The notes beneath the pieces are model-generated. The model saw nothing but the letters and a program-made list of their open reading frames with translations. It was not told where the DNA came from and made no database searches. A program made the position numbers and the translations under genes. A stretch of 64,000 nt of DNA, taken from CAXNKH01 sp049296795. GTDB lineage: Bacteria; Pseudomonadota; Gammaproteobacteria; Burkholderiales; Burkholderiaceae_C. Positions 9,050-17,811 of the stretch are shown one piece after another. Each line of letters starts with the position of its first letter. Positions within the stretch are counted from its first letter, which is position 1. Location of the stretch: NCBI GenBank assembly GCA_049296795.1, contig JBAQTC010000002.1, forward strand, positions 124,001 to 188,000. The letters run 5' to 3'.

Positions 9050-9349
9050 ATGGCATCTGGAAAACCCAAGAAAAAGAACCCGCGCCTGGCGTCGGGCCGT
9101 AAACGCGTCCGTCAGGACGTCAAAATCAACGCAGCCAATACATCGCTGCGTTCGCAATACCGCACTGCAGTCAAGAACGTCGAAAAAGCCGTTGTCGCTG
9201 GCGATAAAGCCAAGGCCACCGAACTGTTTGGCAAGATGCAAGCCGTGGTGGACTCCGTGTCTGATAAAGGCATTTTCCACAAAAACAAGGCTGCTCGTGA
9301 CAAGAGTCGCCTGTCGACCAAGGTGAAAGCCCTGGCTCTCGCCGCCTGA
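9050..9349 (+). CDS. rpsT: 30S ribosomal protein S20
   Basis: S20 is a small helical protein that binds 16S rRNA early in 30S assembly. The product is strongly basic and starts MASGKPKKKNPRLASGRKRVRQD. INAANTSLRSQYRTAVKNVEKAV and KGIFHKNKAARDKSRLSTKV match the conserved rRNA-contacting helices. At 99 residues it is somewhat longer than the E. coli protein (87), normal for betaproteobacteria. AAGGAA precedes ATG 9050 at a suitable distance. The gene is monocistronic: an extended -10 lies upstream and a strong intrinsic terminator downstream. Confidence 0.97.
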   Translation: MASGKPKKKNPRLASGRKRVRQDVKINAANTSLRSQYRTAVKNVEKAVVAGDKAKATELFGKMQAVVDSVSDKGIFHKNKAARDKSRLSTKVKALALAA

Positions 9350-9474
9350 ATTTCAGGCAATCGCACGAACTTCTGAAATTCGTGTGAACGGGCTTAGCAG
9401 TAACACCGCTTACCCCGCTCGCAACAGTTCAAGAGTTCGCCGTTTGTAACGGGTGCGCTGTCAGCAAAGCAACG

Positions 9475-9500
9475 AAGCCGTTCCTAGGAACGGCTTTTTT
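9475..9500 (+). terminator. Rho-independent terminator of rpsT
   Basis: A 22-base perfect palindrome (AAGCCGTTCC centred on TAGG) is followed by an uninterrupted run of T, about 125 bases after the rpsT stop. A weaker CACGAA/TTCGTG inverted repeat lies nearer the stop, around 9364-9385. The 190-base gap holds nothing else recognisable. Confidence 0.85.
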
Positions 9501-9540
9501 GTTGGGTGCCTGCTTATTGGACAGGCATCGGGAGGTCCCC

Positions 9541-9858
9541 TTAATTACCGGCCGGACTCTGCAGCAAACAAGCCTGCCTAGTTTGCAGTTGATTGTCTTT
9601 GGCAAAATTCATCACAAAGTCCCATGCTAAGACATGGTGTTCACGTAAATCGCGGTTGGCAACCAGACACTTGACACCCTCAATCACCGTTGGCAGACAC
9701 CAAGGTGAATAACCCAACTGTCGTCCCGATTGTTCGCCACCCGGACGAAACTGGCTCATCACATCGGCCAGCCGTTCGGCCCAATCACTGGGGCGGAAGA
9801 TCTTTCCCTGCTCGGTCAATCCAAGAATAAAGACTTCTTGCGTTTCGTCTGAAATCAT
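9541..9858 (-). CDS. DUF3579 domain-containing protein
   Basis: A 105-residue cytosolic protein that matches the DUF3579 family: EVFILGLTEQGKIFRPSDWAERL, the FRPGGEQSGRQLGYSPWCLP segment, VIEGVKCLVANRDLRE and HVLAWDFVMNFAKDNQL. No function is known. In betaproteobacteria this family is repeatedly found next to argininosuccinate or ornithine carbamoyltransferase genes, and here it is divergent from argD. ATG 9858 is the only good start. The shared upstream region contains an AT-rich palindrome that could control both directions. Confidence 0.85.
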   Translation of the reverse strand: MISDETQEVFILGLTEQGKIFRPSDWAERLADVMSQFRPGGEQSGRQLGYSPWCLPTVIEGVKCLVANRDLREHHVLAWDFVMNFAKDNQLQTRQACLLQSPAGN

Positions 9859-9913
9859 TGCAGCCCTATGTGTTGGCGGATCCCGAATGGCTTTCGGCCC
9901 GATAAGTATTATA

Positions 9914-9925
9914 TCTTATATAAGA
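9914..9925. promoter_or_regulatory. AT-rich palindrome, possible operator
   Basis: TCTTATATAAGA is a perfect 12-base palindrome embedded in a longer imperfect repeat (ATCTTA...TAAGAT, 9913-9933). It sits 55 bases before the DUF3579 start and about 160 bases before argD, in an otherwise GC-rich neighbourhood. The symmetry suits a dimeric repressor site overlapping a -10 element; which regulator would bind is unknown. Confidence 0.4.
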
Positions 9926-10085
9926 CATAAGATTACCCGTCAACACCCAAGTCATGTTTCAAGTCGGCACAACCGTGAAAACAGGGAGGAGGCAGGACAA
10001 CTGAGCTACTGCCCTAAAATCAGGGATCAAGCGCCAACCCCAGATTGAGCCCACCCTTTTTTGAGCCTAGCTAGACTGCCAAAAT

Positions 10086-11303
10086 ATGAATGCTGCCACC
10101 CCATCCCACATCGAAGCCTCGTCACCGCATGTGATGAACACCTATGGTCGACTGCCCATTGCTTTGTCGCATGGCGAAGGCTGCCGCGTTTGGGATGTCA
10201 ACGGAAAGTCCTATCTGGATGGGCTCGGCGGCATTGCGGTCAACACCCTGGGGCACAAGCACCCACGACTGGTACCCGCTTTGCAGGATCAGATTGAAAA
10301 AATGATCCATTGCTCCAACTATTACCACATCCCCGGCCAAGAACAACTCGCCGCCAAGCTGGTCGAGCTATCCGGCATGAGCAATGTATTTTTCTGCTCT
10401 ACCGGGCTCGAAGCGAACGAAGCTGCGCTGAAATTGGCACGAAAATTTGGCCATGACAAGGGCATCAGCAACCCAGAAATTGTGGTCTATGACAAGGCTT
10501 TCCACGGCCGCAGCATTGCCACGCTCAGCGCCACGGGCAACGCCAAAGTGCAGCTGGGTTTTGGACCCCTGGTTGAAGGCTTCATCCGGGTTCCCATGAA
10601 CGATCTGGATAGCCTCAAACAGGCCACCGAGAACCGCCCCAATGTGGTGGCTGTTTTTATCGAAACGATACAAGGCGAAGGCGGTGTCGTTGCAGCGCAG
10701 TTGGACTACCTCCGGCAGATCCGGCAACTTTGCGACGAACGTGACTGGTTGCTGATGATTGATGAAGTTCAGTGCGGCATGGGGCGTACCGGAAAATGGT
10801 TCGCTCACCAGTGGGCGGGGATCCAACCCGATGTCATGCCGCTGGCCAAGGGCCTGGGTTCGGGGGTTCCCATCGGCGCCGTGGTGGTTGGCCCCAAGGC
10901 CGCCAACATTTTCCAGCCAGGCAACCACGGCAGCACTTTTGGCGGCAATCCACTGGCCATGCGCGCTGGCATAGAGACGATACGCATCATGGAAGAAGAT
11001 GGTTTACTGGCCCATGCCGTGCTGGTGGGCGAGCACCTGAAAGCGGCCTTGGCGCGCGAACTGTCGGGTTTACCTGGCCTTAAAGAAATTCGCGGCAGCG
11101 GATTGATGATTGGCATCGAGCTAACCCATAATTGCTCGGAACTGATGGGTCAATGCGCCCAGCAAGGATTGTTGCTCAGTGTCACGGCCGACACCGTCAT
11201 CCGACTGGTTCCCCCGCTGATCATGACGACAGCAGAGGCGGACGAAATCGTTGCCATTTTGTGCCCGCTGATTAAGAAATTCCTCAACGATAAAAAAGCA
11301 TGA
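10086..11303 (+). CDS. argD: Acetylornithine aminotransferase
   Basis: This PLP-dependent class III aminotransferase converts N-acetylglutamate semialdehyde to N-acetylornithine in arginine synthesis and may also serve lysine synthesis. The 405-residue protein has YGRLPIALSHGEGCRVWDVNGK, the GLGGIAVNTLGHKHP segment, FCSTGLEANEAALKLAR, the FIETIQGEGGV strand, LLMIDEVQCGMGRTGKW with the PLP-contacting Asp, and PLAKGLGSGVPIGA with the Schiff-base Lys. GSTFGGNPLA completes the family pattern. ATG 10086 is the start. Its end overlaps argF by ATGA, so the two are translationally coupled. Confidence 0.93.
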   Translation: MNAATPSHIEASSPHVMNTYGRLPIALSHGEGCRVWDVNGKSYLDGLGGIAVNTLGHKHPRLVPALQDQIEKMIHCSNYYHIPGQEQLAAKLVELSGMSNVFFCSTGLEANEAALKLARKFGHDKGISNPEIVVYDKAFHGRSIATLSATGNAKVQLGFGPLVEGFIRVPMNDLDSLKQATENRPNVVAVFIETIQGEGGVVAAQLDYLRQIRQLCDERDWLLMIDEVQCGMGRTGKWFAHQWAGIQPDVMPLAKGLGSGVPIGAVVVGPKAANIFQPGNHGSTFGGNPLAMRAGIETIRIMEEDGLLAHAVLVGEHLKAALARELSGLPGLKEIRGSGLMIGIELTHNCSELMGQCAQQGLLLSVTADTVIRLVPPLIMTTAEADEIVAILCPLIKKFLNDKKA

Positions 11304-12220
11304 AGCACTATCTTCAGTTCAGTGACCTCAGCGCACAGGAGTACGCTTATCTGTTCGAACGAACTGCGCTGATCAAGAAAAAATTCAAGGCCTACGACAA
11401 GCACCAAACGCTGGTCGACCGAACCCTGGCCATGATTTTCGAAAAAGCATCGACCCGCACTCGGGTCAGCTTTGAGGCCGGCATGTACCAACTCGGCGGC
11501 AGTGTCGTGCACCTGACCACCGGTGACACCCAGCTGGGACGTTCTGAACCGATTGAGGACAGCGCCAAAGTCATTAGCCGGATGGTCGATCTGGTGATGA
11601 TTCGCACTTTCGGCCAGGACAAGATCGAACGTTTTGCCCAACATTCCCGGGTCCCGGTGATCAATGGGCTGACCAACGAATTTCACCCGTGTCAGATCTT
11701 GGCCGACATCTTTACTTTTATCGAACACCGGGGTTCGATCAAGGGCAAAGTCGTCGCCTGGGTGGGTGACGGCAACAACATGGCCAACACCTGGTTGCAA
11801 GCGGCTGAATTACTGGGCTTTAGCGTCCATGTCAGCACCCCCAGCGGCTACGAAATCGACCAGTCAGTGGCCGGACTACGCTCCTCGGACAGCTACAAAG
11901 TATTCAAGGATCCGATGCAAGCCTGTGCCGGGGCCGACCTGGTCACCACCGATGTCTGGACCAGCATGGGTTTTGAGGCCGAGAACGAGGCCCGTAAACA
12001 AGCTTTTGCCGACTGGTGCGTTGATTCTGACATGATGCGCGCCGCCAAGCCCGACGCCCTCTTCATGCATTGCCTTCCCGCGCACCGGGGCGAAGAAGTG
12101 CAAGCCGAGGTGATCGATGGCCCCCAATCCATAGTCTGGGACGAAGCTGAAAACAGACTGCATGTACAAAAGGCACTCATGGAGTTCCTTTTGCTCGGTC
12201 AAATCCATCAGGATCCATAA
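11300..12220 (+). CDS. argF: Ornithine carbamoyltransferase
   Basis: ArgF joins carbamoyl phosphate to ornithine to make citrulline in the arginine pathway. The 306-residue protein carries the carbamoyl-phosphate loop KASTRTRVSFE, the second-domain motif FHPCQILAD, VGDGNNMANTW, and the ornithine-loop HCLPAHRGEE with its catalytic Cys. The N-terminal KHYLQFSDLSAQEYAYLFERT is the usual betaproteobacterial form. It begins with an ATG that overlaps the argD stop. It converges with the downstream FAD monooxygenase gene, and the last 13 bases of each overlap tail to tail. Confidence 0.95.
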   Translation: MKHYLQFSDLSAQEYAYLFERTALIKKKFKAYDKHQTLVDRTLAMIFEKASTRTRVSFEAGMYQLGGSVVHLTTGDTQLGRSEPIEDSAKVISRMVDLVMIRTFGQDKIERFAQHSRVPVINGLTNEFHPCQILADIFTFIEHRGSIKGKVVAWVGDGNNMANTWLQAAELLGFSVHVSTPSGYEIDQSVAGLRSSDSYKVFKDPMQACAGADLVTTDVWTSMGFEAENEARKQAFADWCVDSDMMRAAKPDALFMHCLPAHRGEEVQAEVIDGPQSIVWDEAENRLHVQKALMEFLLLGQIHQDP

Positions 12221-13380
12221 AGCCAGGGCTGGTCGAGCAAGCGTTCGCCCAGCAACCGCAGACTCAAGTCCCGACCCCAACGCAACATACCGTCGGCATG
12301 AAAAACCCGACCATTGCGGATTGAGCGTTTCTGAACCCTTGCGTTGCGCTGCCAGCGCAGGGCGGCGTAGCGCTGTAGCACGGCGGGCACATCGCCAGTA
12401 GCTGGCGCCAACAATTCGCCCAAACAAGCTGCGTCTTCAATCGCCATGCCAGCCCCCTGGGCCAGATAAGGGCGCATCGGGTGCGCGGCATCGCCCAATA
12501 ACGCGACCCGACCTTGTGCCTGTTCTTGGGGACTTCGCATGGGGGGGCGGTCACACAACACCCACAGCCGCCACTCAGGCACAGCCTCCATCAAAGCTTG
12601 TAACGCTGAGCAACTGCCTGACAAGGCGGCGTGCAGGTCGGCACCATTGCTGCTGTGGTCCCAGTTATGCAAATCATCAGGCGCATTGCCCTGAACGATG
12701 GCGACCAGATTGAGACACTCGCCGCGGCGCACCGGGTACTGCACCACGTGCAGCTTGGGACCCAGCCAAACGCTGACTTGCTGCGAGCGCAACTGCGCGG
12801 GCAGGCGGCTTTGGTCTAACAATGCACGAAAGGCCAGATGGCCGGTGACACGCGGCGCTCCGTCGTCCAGGAGTTGTTCGCGCACGCCACCCCACAAACC
12901 GTCGGCCCCGATCAAGACATCGCCTGCTACGGCCTGTCCTTGGCTGGTCCACAAATGAACCGAGTCCGCTGTTTGGGTGAAGCGCTCGACGGCCTCGTTC
13001 AAATGCAATTGCACCTCGGCCTGGCGCTTGACGGCGCTCAGCAGTAGCTGATGCAAGTCCGCTCGGTGCAACGTGGCGTAAGCAGCGCCATAGCGCTGCA
13101 GCGCCTGAGCGCCCAAGCGCAGCGCGGCAAGCACTTGACCACTTTCTGCGCTACGGACCTGCAAGCGCTCTGGAAAAGAAGCGACTTCAAGCAGTGCCTG
13201 GGCCAAACCCCAGTCATTCAAGACCCGCACCGCATTCGGGCCAAGCTGTAGGCCTGCACCAAGCTCACCAAACTCTGGCGCACGCTCATACAAACTCACC
13301 GGGCAGCCCGAGCGAGAACACGCCAGTGCCGCAGCCAGGCCACCAATGCCACCGCCAGCGATCAGTGTCCTATGGCTCAT
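12208..13380 (-). CDS. FAD-dependent aromatic monooxygenase, UbiH/salicylate hydroxylase type
   Basis: A 390-residue group A flavoprotein monooxygenase. The N-terminal dinucleotide fold is AGGGIGGLAAALACSRSG, the middle DG motif is LIGADGLWGGVR, and the GD motif is ALLGDAAHPMRPYLAQGAGMAIEDA. Members use NAD(P)H and oxygen to hydroxylate phenolic substrates; salicylate 1-hydroxylase and 3-hydroxybenzoate 6-hydroxylase are the closest types by architecture, but the substrate is not evident. ATG 13380 overlaps the parC stop as ATGA, so it may be translated as the third gene of a parE-parC operon. The 3' end overlaps argF. Confidence 0.83.
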   Translation of the reverse strand: MSHRTLIAGGGIGGLAAALACSRSGCPVSLYERAPEFGELGAGLQLGPNAVRVLNDWGLAQALLEVASFPERLQVRSAESGQVLAALRLGAQALQRYGAAYATLHRADLHQLLLSAVKRQAEVQLHLNEAVERFTQTADSVHLWTSQGQAVAGDVLIGADGLWGGVREQLLDDGAPRVTGHLAFRALLDQSRLPAQLRSQQVSVWLGPKLHVVQYPVRRGECLNLVAIVQGNAPDDLHNWDHSSNGADLHAALSGSCSALQALMEAVPEWRLWVLCDRPPMRSPQEQAQGRVALLGDAAHPMRPYLAQGAGMAIEDAACLGELLAPATGDVPAVLQRYAALRWQRNARVQKRSIRNGRVFHADGMLRWGRDLSLRLLGERLLDQPWLYGS

Positions 13381-15743
13381 TCCATGCGTGAAATCGATGT
13401 TGGCTTGAAGCCCAAGTCCGCCATTTTTCCCTTGCGCCCACGAACCGCCCGGGCGTTGTTCAGGCTGCGGATTTCCAGCGTTTCGTCGCGCGCCTTGCCG
13501 CCACGTCCGATACCCTCGATCTTCACGCTGCGGCTATAGGCTGCGGCCCCGGCCAGAGTGTCTTTGGCCTCTAAATCGATCAGCATCAGGCCGCGACCGC
13601 CATTGCTCATGGTTTTGAGCTCACTGACCTCAAACGTCAGAATCCGGCCGCCGCTGGAGGCACATGCCAAATGGGTCGCCGCCAGCCAAGGCGTGCTGCC
13701 CGAGGGGTCGCTCACGGGAGAAGGACGACACAGGGTTTCGCCTTCGTTGCACGTCACGAAAGCTTTACCGGCCTTGAGCCGTGAACTCATGTTCTCGACC
13801 GTGGCCATAAAACCGTAGCCGCCACTGCTACTGAGCAATAACGAAGCACTGGCGGGTGCGGCATAGTAGTGAAGCAACTGGGTGCCGGCCTCGAGCTCAA
13901 GCAAACTGGTCACCGGTTGACCATCGCCGCGGGCACCGGGTAGCAGGGACACCGCAATCGAATAAATGCGGCCCTTGTTACCAAAAACCAGCAAGGTGTC
14001 GACCGAGCGGCACTCGAACGCGCCATACAGCGCATCCCCCGCCTTGAAGCTGAACTCCTGGCTGGCAGCGCCAGCTTTCTCACTGGCCCAGCCTTTTTGC
14101 GCTTTGACCCAGCCTTTCTGGCTGACCACTACCGTCACCGGTTCATCGAGCACCCGAACTTCAAGTACCGCTTTTTTCTCGGCCTGAATCAAGGTGCGCC
14201 TTGGGTCGGCAAACTGCTTGGCATCTTGCTCAATTTCCTTGACCATCAGTCGGCGCAAGACGTTGGGATTTCCCAAGATTTCGTCCAGTTTTTTCTGATC
14301 TTCCCGCAACTCTTTGAGCTCTTGCTCAATTTTGATCCCCTCCAACCTGGCTAATTGGCGCAAGCGAATTTCCAGAATGTCTTCAGCCTGGCGCTCACTC
14401 AAGCCAAACCGCGTCATCAAAGCACTGCGTGGCTCTTCAGCTTGCCGAATGATGGCGATCACCTCATCGATATTGAGCAGCACCAGTTGCCGCCCCTCCA
14501 AAATATGGATCCGATCCAGCACCTTAGCCAAGCGGTGCTGGGAGCGACGTTCAATCATGTTCTGGCGAAATGCTATCCATTCGAGCAACATCTGGCGCAA
14601 CGATTTCTGGGTAGGACGTCCATCAAGCCCGACCATGGTGAGGTTGATCGGTGCTGAAGTCTCCAAGCTGGTGTGGGCCAACAACGTGGTGATCAGTTCG
14701 GCTTGTTCGATCCGGCTGGTTTTGGGCTCGCACACCAAGCGCACTGGCGCATCCTTGGACGACTCATCACGTACGACATCGAGCACTGACAGCAAGGTGG
14801 CCTTGAGCTGATTTTGATCCTGCGACAGCGTTTTTTTGCCGGTTTTGATTTTTGGATTGCTGAGCTCTTCGATTTCTTCGAGTACCCGTTGGCTGCTGAC
14901 ACCCGGGGGCAACTCCGTGACAACGAGTTGCCACTGACCACGCGCCAACTCCTCAATTTTCCAACGTGCGCGCACCTTGAGCGAGCCGCGACCGGTTCGA
15001 TAAGCGTCGGCTATATCGCTGGCACTGCTGATGATTTGACCACCACCTGGATAGTCCGGACCTGGAATCAGGCCGAGCAACTCCTCCTCACTCAGCTGAG
15101 GGGCCTTGATCAAGGCCACACAGGCATTGGCAATTTCGCCTAAGTTATGACTGGGGATTTCGGTGGCCAATCCGACCGCAATGCCGCTAGCGCCATTGAG
15201 CAGGACAAAAGGCAAACGCGCCGGCAACTGTCTGGGCTCTTCAGTTGAACCATCGTAATTGGGAACAAACTCGACCGTTCCTTCGTCGATTTCATCCATC
15301 AGCAGGCTGGTTATTTTGGCCAAGCGCGACTCGGTGTAACGCATGGCGGCTGCGCCGTCGCCGTCGCGGCTGCCGAAGTTACCCTGGCCATCGATCAAGG
15401 GATAGCGCTGAGAAAAATCCTGCGCCATGCGCACCAGCGCGTCATAGGCCGCTTGGTCCCCGTGCGGATGAAAGCGCCCCAACACATCGCCCACGACCCG
15501 CGCTGACTTGACTGGTTTAGCCCCGCTGTTGCCATTGGGCCCGCCAAAACCCAGGCCCATGCGCGACATGGCATACAAAATCCTGCGTTGCACCGGTTTT
15601 TGGCCATCGCAGACATCAGGCAAGGCGCGACCCTTGACGACCGAAAGTGCGTATTCCAGGTAAGCACGCTGGGCATAAGTGGCCAGATTCAACTCGCCGT
15701 CCGTCTCGCCACTCTGGAAATTCAATGTCACTTGATCGCTCAT
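13377..15743 (-). CDS. parC: DNA topoisomerase IV subunit A
   Basis: ParC is the DNA-cleaving subunit of topoisomerase IV, which decatenates daughter chromosomes. The 788-residue length and the lack of a GyrA-type C-terminal box separate it from GyrA. LPDVCDGQKPVQRRILYAM, the quinolone region FHPHGDQAAYDALVRMAQ (residues 91-108) and the catalytic Tyr136 in MRYTES are all present. The position equal to E. coli Ser80 is Gln97 and that equal to Glu84 is Asp101. The start overlaps the parE stop by ATGA and the end overlaps the monooxygenase start. Confidence 0.95.
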   Translation of the reverse strand: MSDQVTLNFQSGETDGELNLATYAQRAYLEYALSVVKGRALPDVCDGQKPVQRRILYAMSRMGLGFGGPNGNSGAKPVKSARVVGDVLGRFHPHGDQAAYDALVRMAQDFSQRYPLIDGQGNFGSRDGDGAAAMRYTESRLAKITSLLMDEIDEGTVEFVPNYDGSTEEPRQLPARLPFVLLNGASGIAVGLATEIPSHNLGEIANACVALIKAPQLSEEELLGLIPGPDYPGGGQIISSASDIADAYRTGRGSLKVRARWKIEELARGQWQLVVTELPPGVSSQRVLEEIEELSNPKIKTGKKTLSQDQNQLKATLLSVLDVVRDESSKDAPVRLVCEPKTSRIEQAELITTLLAHTSLETSAPINLTMVGLDGRPTQKSLRQMLLEWIAFRQNMIERRSQHRLAKVLDRIHILEGRQLVLLNIDEVIAIIRQAEEPRSALMTRFGLSERQAEDILEIRLRQLARLEGIKIEQELKELREDQKKLDEILGNPNVLRRLMVKEIEQDAKQFADPRRTLIQAEKKAVLEVRVLDEPVTVVVSQKGWVKAQKGWASEKAGAASQEFSFKAGDALYGAFECRSVDTLLVFGNKGRIYSIAVSLLPGARGDGQPVTSLLELEAGTQLLHYYAAPASASLLLSSSGGYGFMATVENMSSRLKAGKAFVTCNEGETLCRPSPVSDPSGSTPWLAATHLACASSGGRILTFEVSELKTMSNGGRGLMLIDLEAKDTLAGAAAYSRSVKIEGIGRGGKARDETLEIRSLNNARAVRGRKGKMADLGFKPTSISRME

Positions 15744-17710
15744 ACGTCCACCTCAACCGAATCACCGTGCAACTCCATCAACTCGCGTCGCGCTGCGGCC
15801 TCACCTTTGCCCATGAGCTGAGTGATCAGACTTTCGGTTTGCTGAAAGTCCAGGCTGCCCAACTGCACCGGCAACAGGCGCCGGGTATCGGGGTTGAGCG
15901 TGGTTTCCCACAACTGCTCAGCGTTCATTTCACCCAGGCCTTTGAAACGGCTGATACTCCAAGCACCTTCGCGCACGCCCTCTTTGCGCAATTTGTCCAA
16001 AATAGCCATGCGTTCGCCCTCGTCCAGCGCATAGGCCTTGGACGCTGGCTTCTTGCCGCGCGCCGGTGCATCGATTCGAAACAACGGGGGTCGCGCCACA
16101 AACACATGGCCGGTTTCAATCAGTTTGGGGAAATGACGAAAAAACAGGGTGAGCAGCAGCACTTGAATATGCGAGCCATCAACATCGGCATCGCTCAGGA
16201 TGCAGACTTTGCCATAGCGCAGTCCCGACAGGTCTGGGCTGTCATTGGGGCCATGGGGATCGACCCCGATGGCGACCGAAATGTCATGAATTTCGGTGTT
16301 AGCAAACAAGCGGTCGCGTTCAACCTCCCACGTGTTGAGCACCTTGCCACGCAGCGGCAAAATGGCCTGGCTTTCCTTGTCACGCCCCATCTTGGCGCTG
16401 CCACCGGCTGAATCCCCCTCCACCAGAAACACCTCGTTATGTGCGATATCTCGACTCTCACAATCGGTCAGTTTTCCGGGTAATACAGCAACCCCAGAGC
16501 CTTTGCGTTTTTCGACTTTTTGCCCGGCTTTTTGCCGAGTTTGCGCCGCCTTGATCGCCAGCTCAGCCAGTTTTTTCCCGTATTCGACATGTTGGTTCAG
16601 CCACAGTTCTAGCGCCGGTCGGACAAAACTCGACACCAGTCGCACCGCATCGCGCGAGTTCAGGCGCTCTTTGATTTGACCCTGAAACTGCGGATCCAGC
16701 ACCTTGGCACTGAGCACATAACTGGCACGGGCAAACACGTCTTCGGGCAAGAGTTTGACGCCTTTGGGCAATAAAGAATGCAGGTCGACAAAACTTTTCA
16801 CGGCATTGAAAACGCCGTCGCGCAAGCCACTCTCATGGGTGCCGCCTGCACTGGTCGGGATCAGGTTGACGTAACTCTCGCGCACCGGCTGGCCTTCCTC
16901 GGTGAAAGCCAAGCAACACTGGGCGCCCTCACCCTCGGCAAAACTGTCATGCGAGGCATCAGCAAAACCCTCGCTTTCGAATAGCGGAATCACCGGATCG
17001 GCGCTCAAAGTCTGCATCAGGTAATCGCGCAGACCACCCTTGTAAACCCAACTCTGACTTTCTTTGCTCTTCTCAAGCAGCAAACTGACCGTCACGCCCG
17101 GCATCAGCACCGCTTTGCTGCGCAACAGATGCGCCAGTTCGTTCATCGGCAAGACGGTGGTTTCAAAATATTTGCCATCAGGCCAGACCCGCACACAAGT
17201 GCCCGACTTTCGCTCACCGGCTTGGGCTGGGCGAACCTGCAACGGCTGGCTCACATCACCACCTTCAAACACCAAAGCCGCCACCTTGCCTTCGCGGTAA
17301 CTGATGGCCTCCAGCCGTTTGGCCAAGGCATTGGTGACGCTGACACCGACCCCGTGCAAGCCGCCCGAGAAGCTGTAAGCCCCGCCTTTTCCCTTGTCGA
17401 ACTTGCCGCCCGCATGAAGTCGGGTAAAAACCAATTCAATCACCGGCGCGTTTTCTTCGGGGTGCAAGCCAAACGGGATACCACGACCGTCGTCCTCCAC
17501 ACTGACCGAATTGTCCGTGTGCAAAGTCACTTTGATTTTTTTGCCAAAACCGGCCAGCGCTTCGTCTGCCGCGTTATCCAACACCTCCTGGATCACATGC
17601 AAGGGGTTGTCGGTGCGGGTGTACATGCCGGGGCGCTGCTTGACCGGCTCGAGTCCCTTGAGCACACGAATGGAGGTTTCTGAATAGTCGGAGAGCGGTT
17701 TATCTGCCAT
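15740..17710 (-). CDS. parE: DNA topoisomerase IV subunit B
   Basis: ParE is the ATPase subunit of topoisomerase IV. From ATG 17710 the 656-residue product starts MADKPLSDYSETSIRVLKGLEPVKQRPGMY. The GHKL ATP site follows: EVLDNAADEA near residue 44, then DDGRGIPFG and GGLHGVGVSVTNAL. The Toprim domain has LVEGDSAGGSAK and DADVDGSHI with metal-binding acidic residues, and the C-terminus has RFKGLGEMNAEQLWETT. An upstream reading to 17755 or 17785 is open but adds unconserved residues. It heads the parE-parC-monooxygenase run and is divergent from the MFS gene. Confidence 0.95.
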   Translation of the reverse strand: MADKPLSDYSETSIRVLKGLEPVKQRPGMYTRTDNPLHVIQEVLDNAADEALAGFGKKIKVTLHTDNSVSVEDDGRGIPFGLHPEENAPVIELVFTRLHAGGKFDKGKGGAYSFSGGLHGVGVSVTNALAKRLEAISYREGKVAALVFEGGDVSQPLQVRPAQAGERKSGTCVRVWPDGKYFETTVLPMNELAHLLRSKAVLMPGVTVSLLLEKSKESQSWVYKGGLRDYLMQTLSADPVIPLFESEGFADASHDSFAEGEGAQCCLAFTEEGQPVRESYVNLIPTSAGGTHESGLRDGVFNAVKSFVDLHSLLPKGVKLLPEDVFARASYVLSAKVLDPQFQGQIKERLNSRDAVRLVSSFVRPALELWLNQHVEYGKKLAELAIKAAQTRQKAGQKVEKRKGSGVAVLPGKLTDCESRDIAHNEVFLVEGDSAGGSAKMGRDKESQAILPLRGKVLNTWEVERDRLFANTEIHDISVAIGVDPHGPNDSPDLSGLRYGKVCILSDADVDGSHIQVLLLTLFFRHFPKLIETGHVFVARPPLFRIDAPARGKKPASKAYALDEGERMAILDKLRKEGVREGAWSISRFKGLGEMNAEQLWETTLNPDTRRLLPVQLGSLDFQQTESLITQLMGKGEAAARRELMELHGDSVEVDV

Positions 17711-17811
17711 AGCGTCGAATTGTAGTGCGGCAGCGTCAATTGACTGGATTTTCATACAGGTAAATAGCCATGTGCCAGGCAACACTTTGGCAAACTGGCT
17801 ACAGTCGGCGC

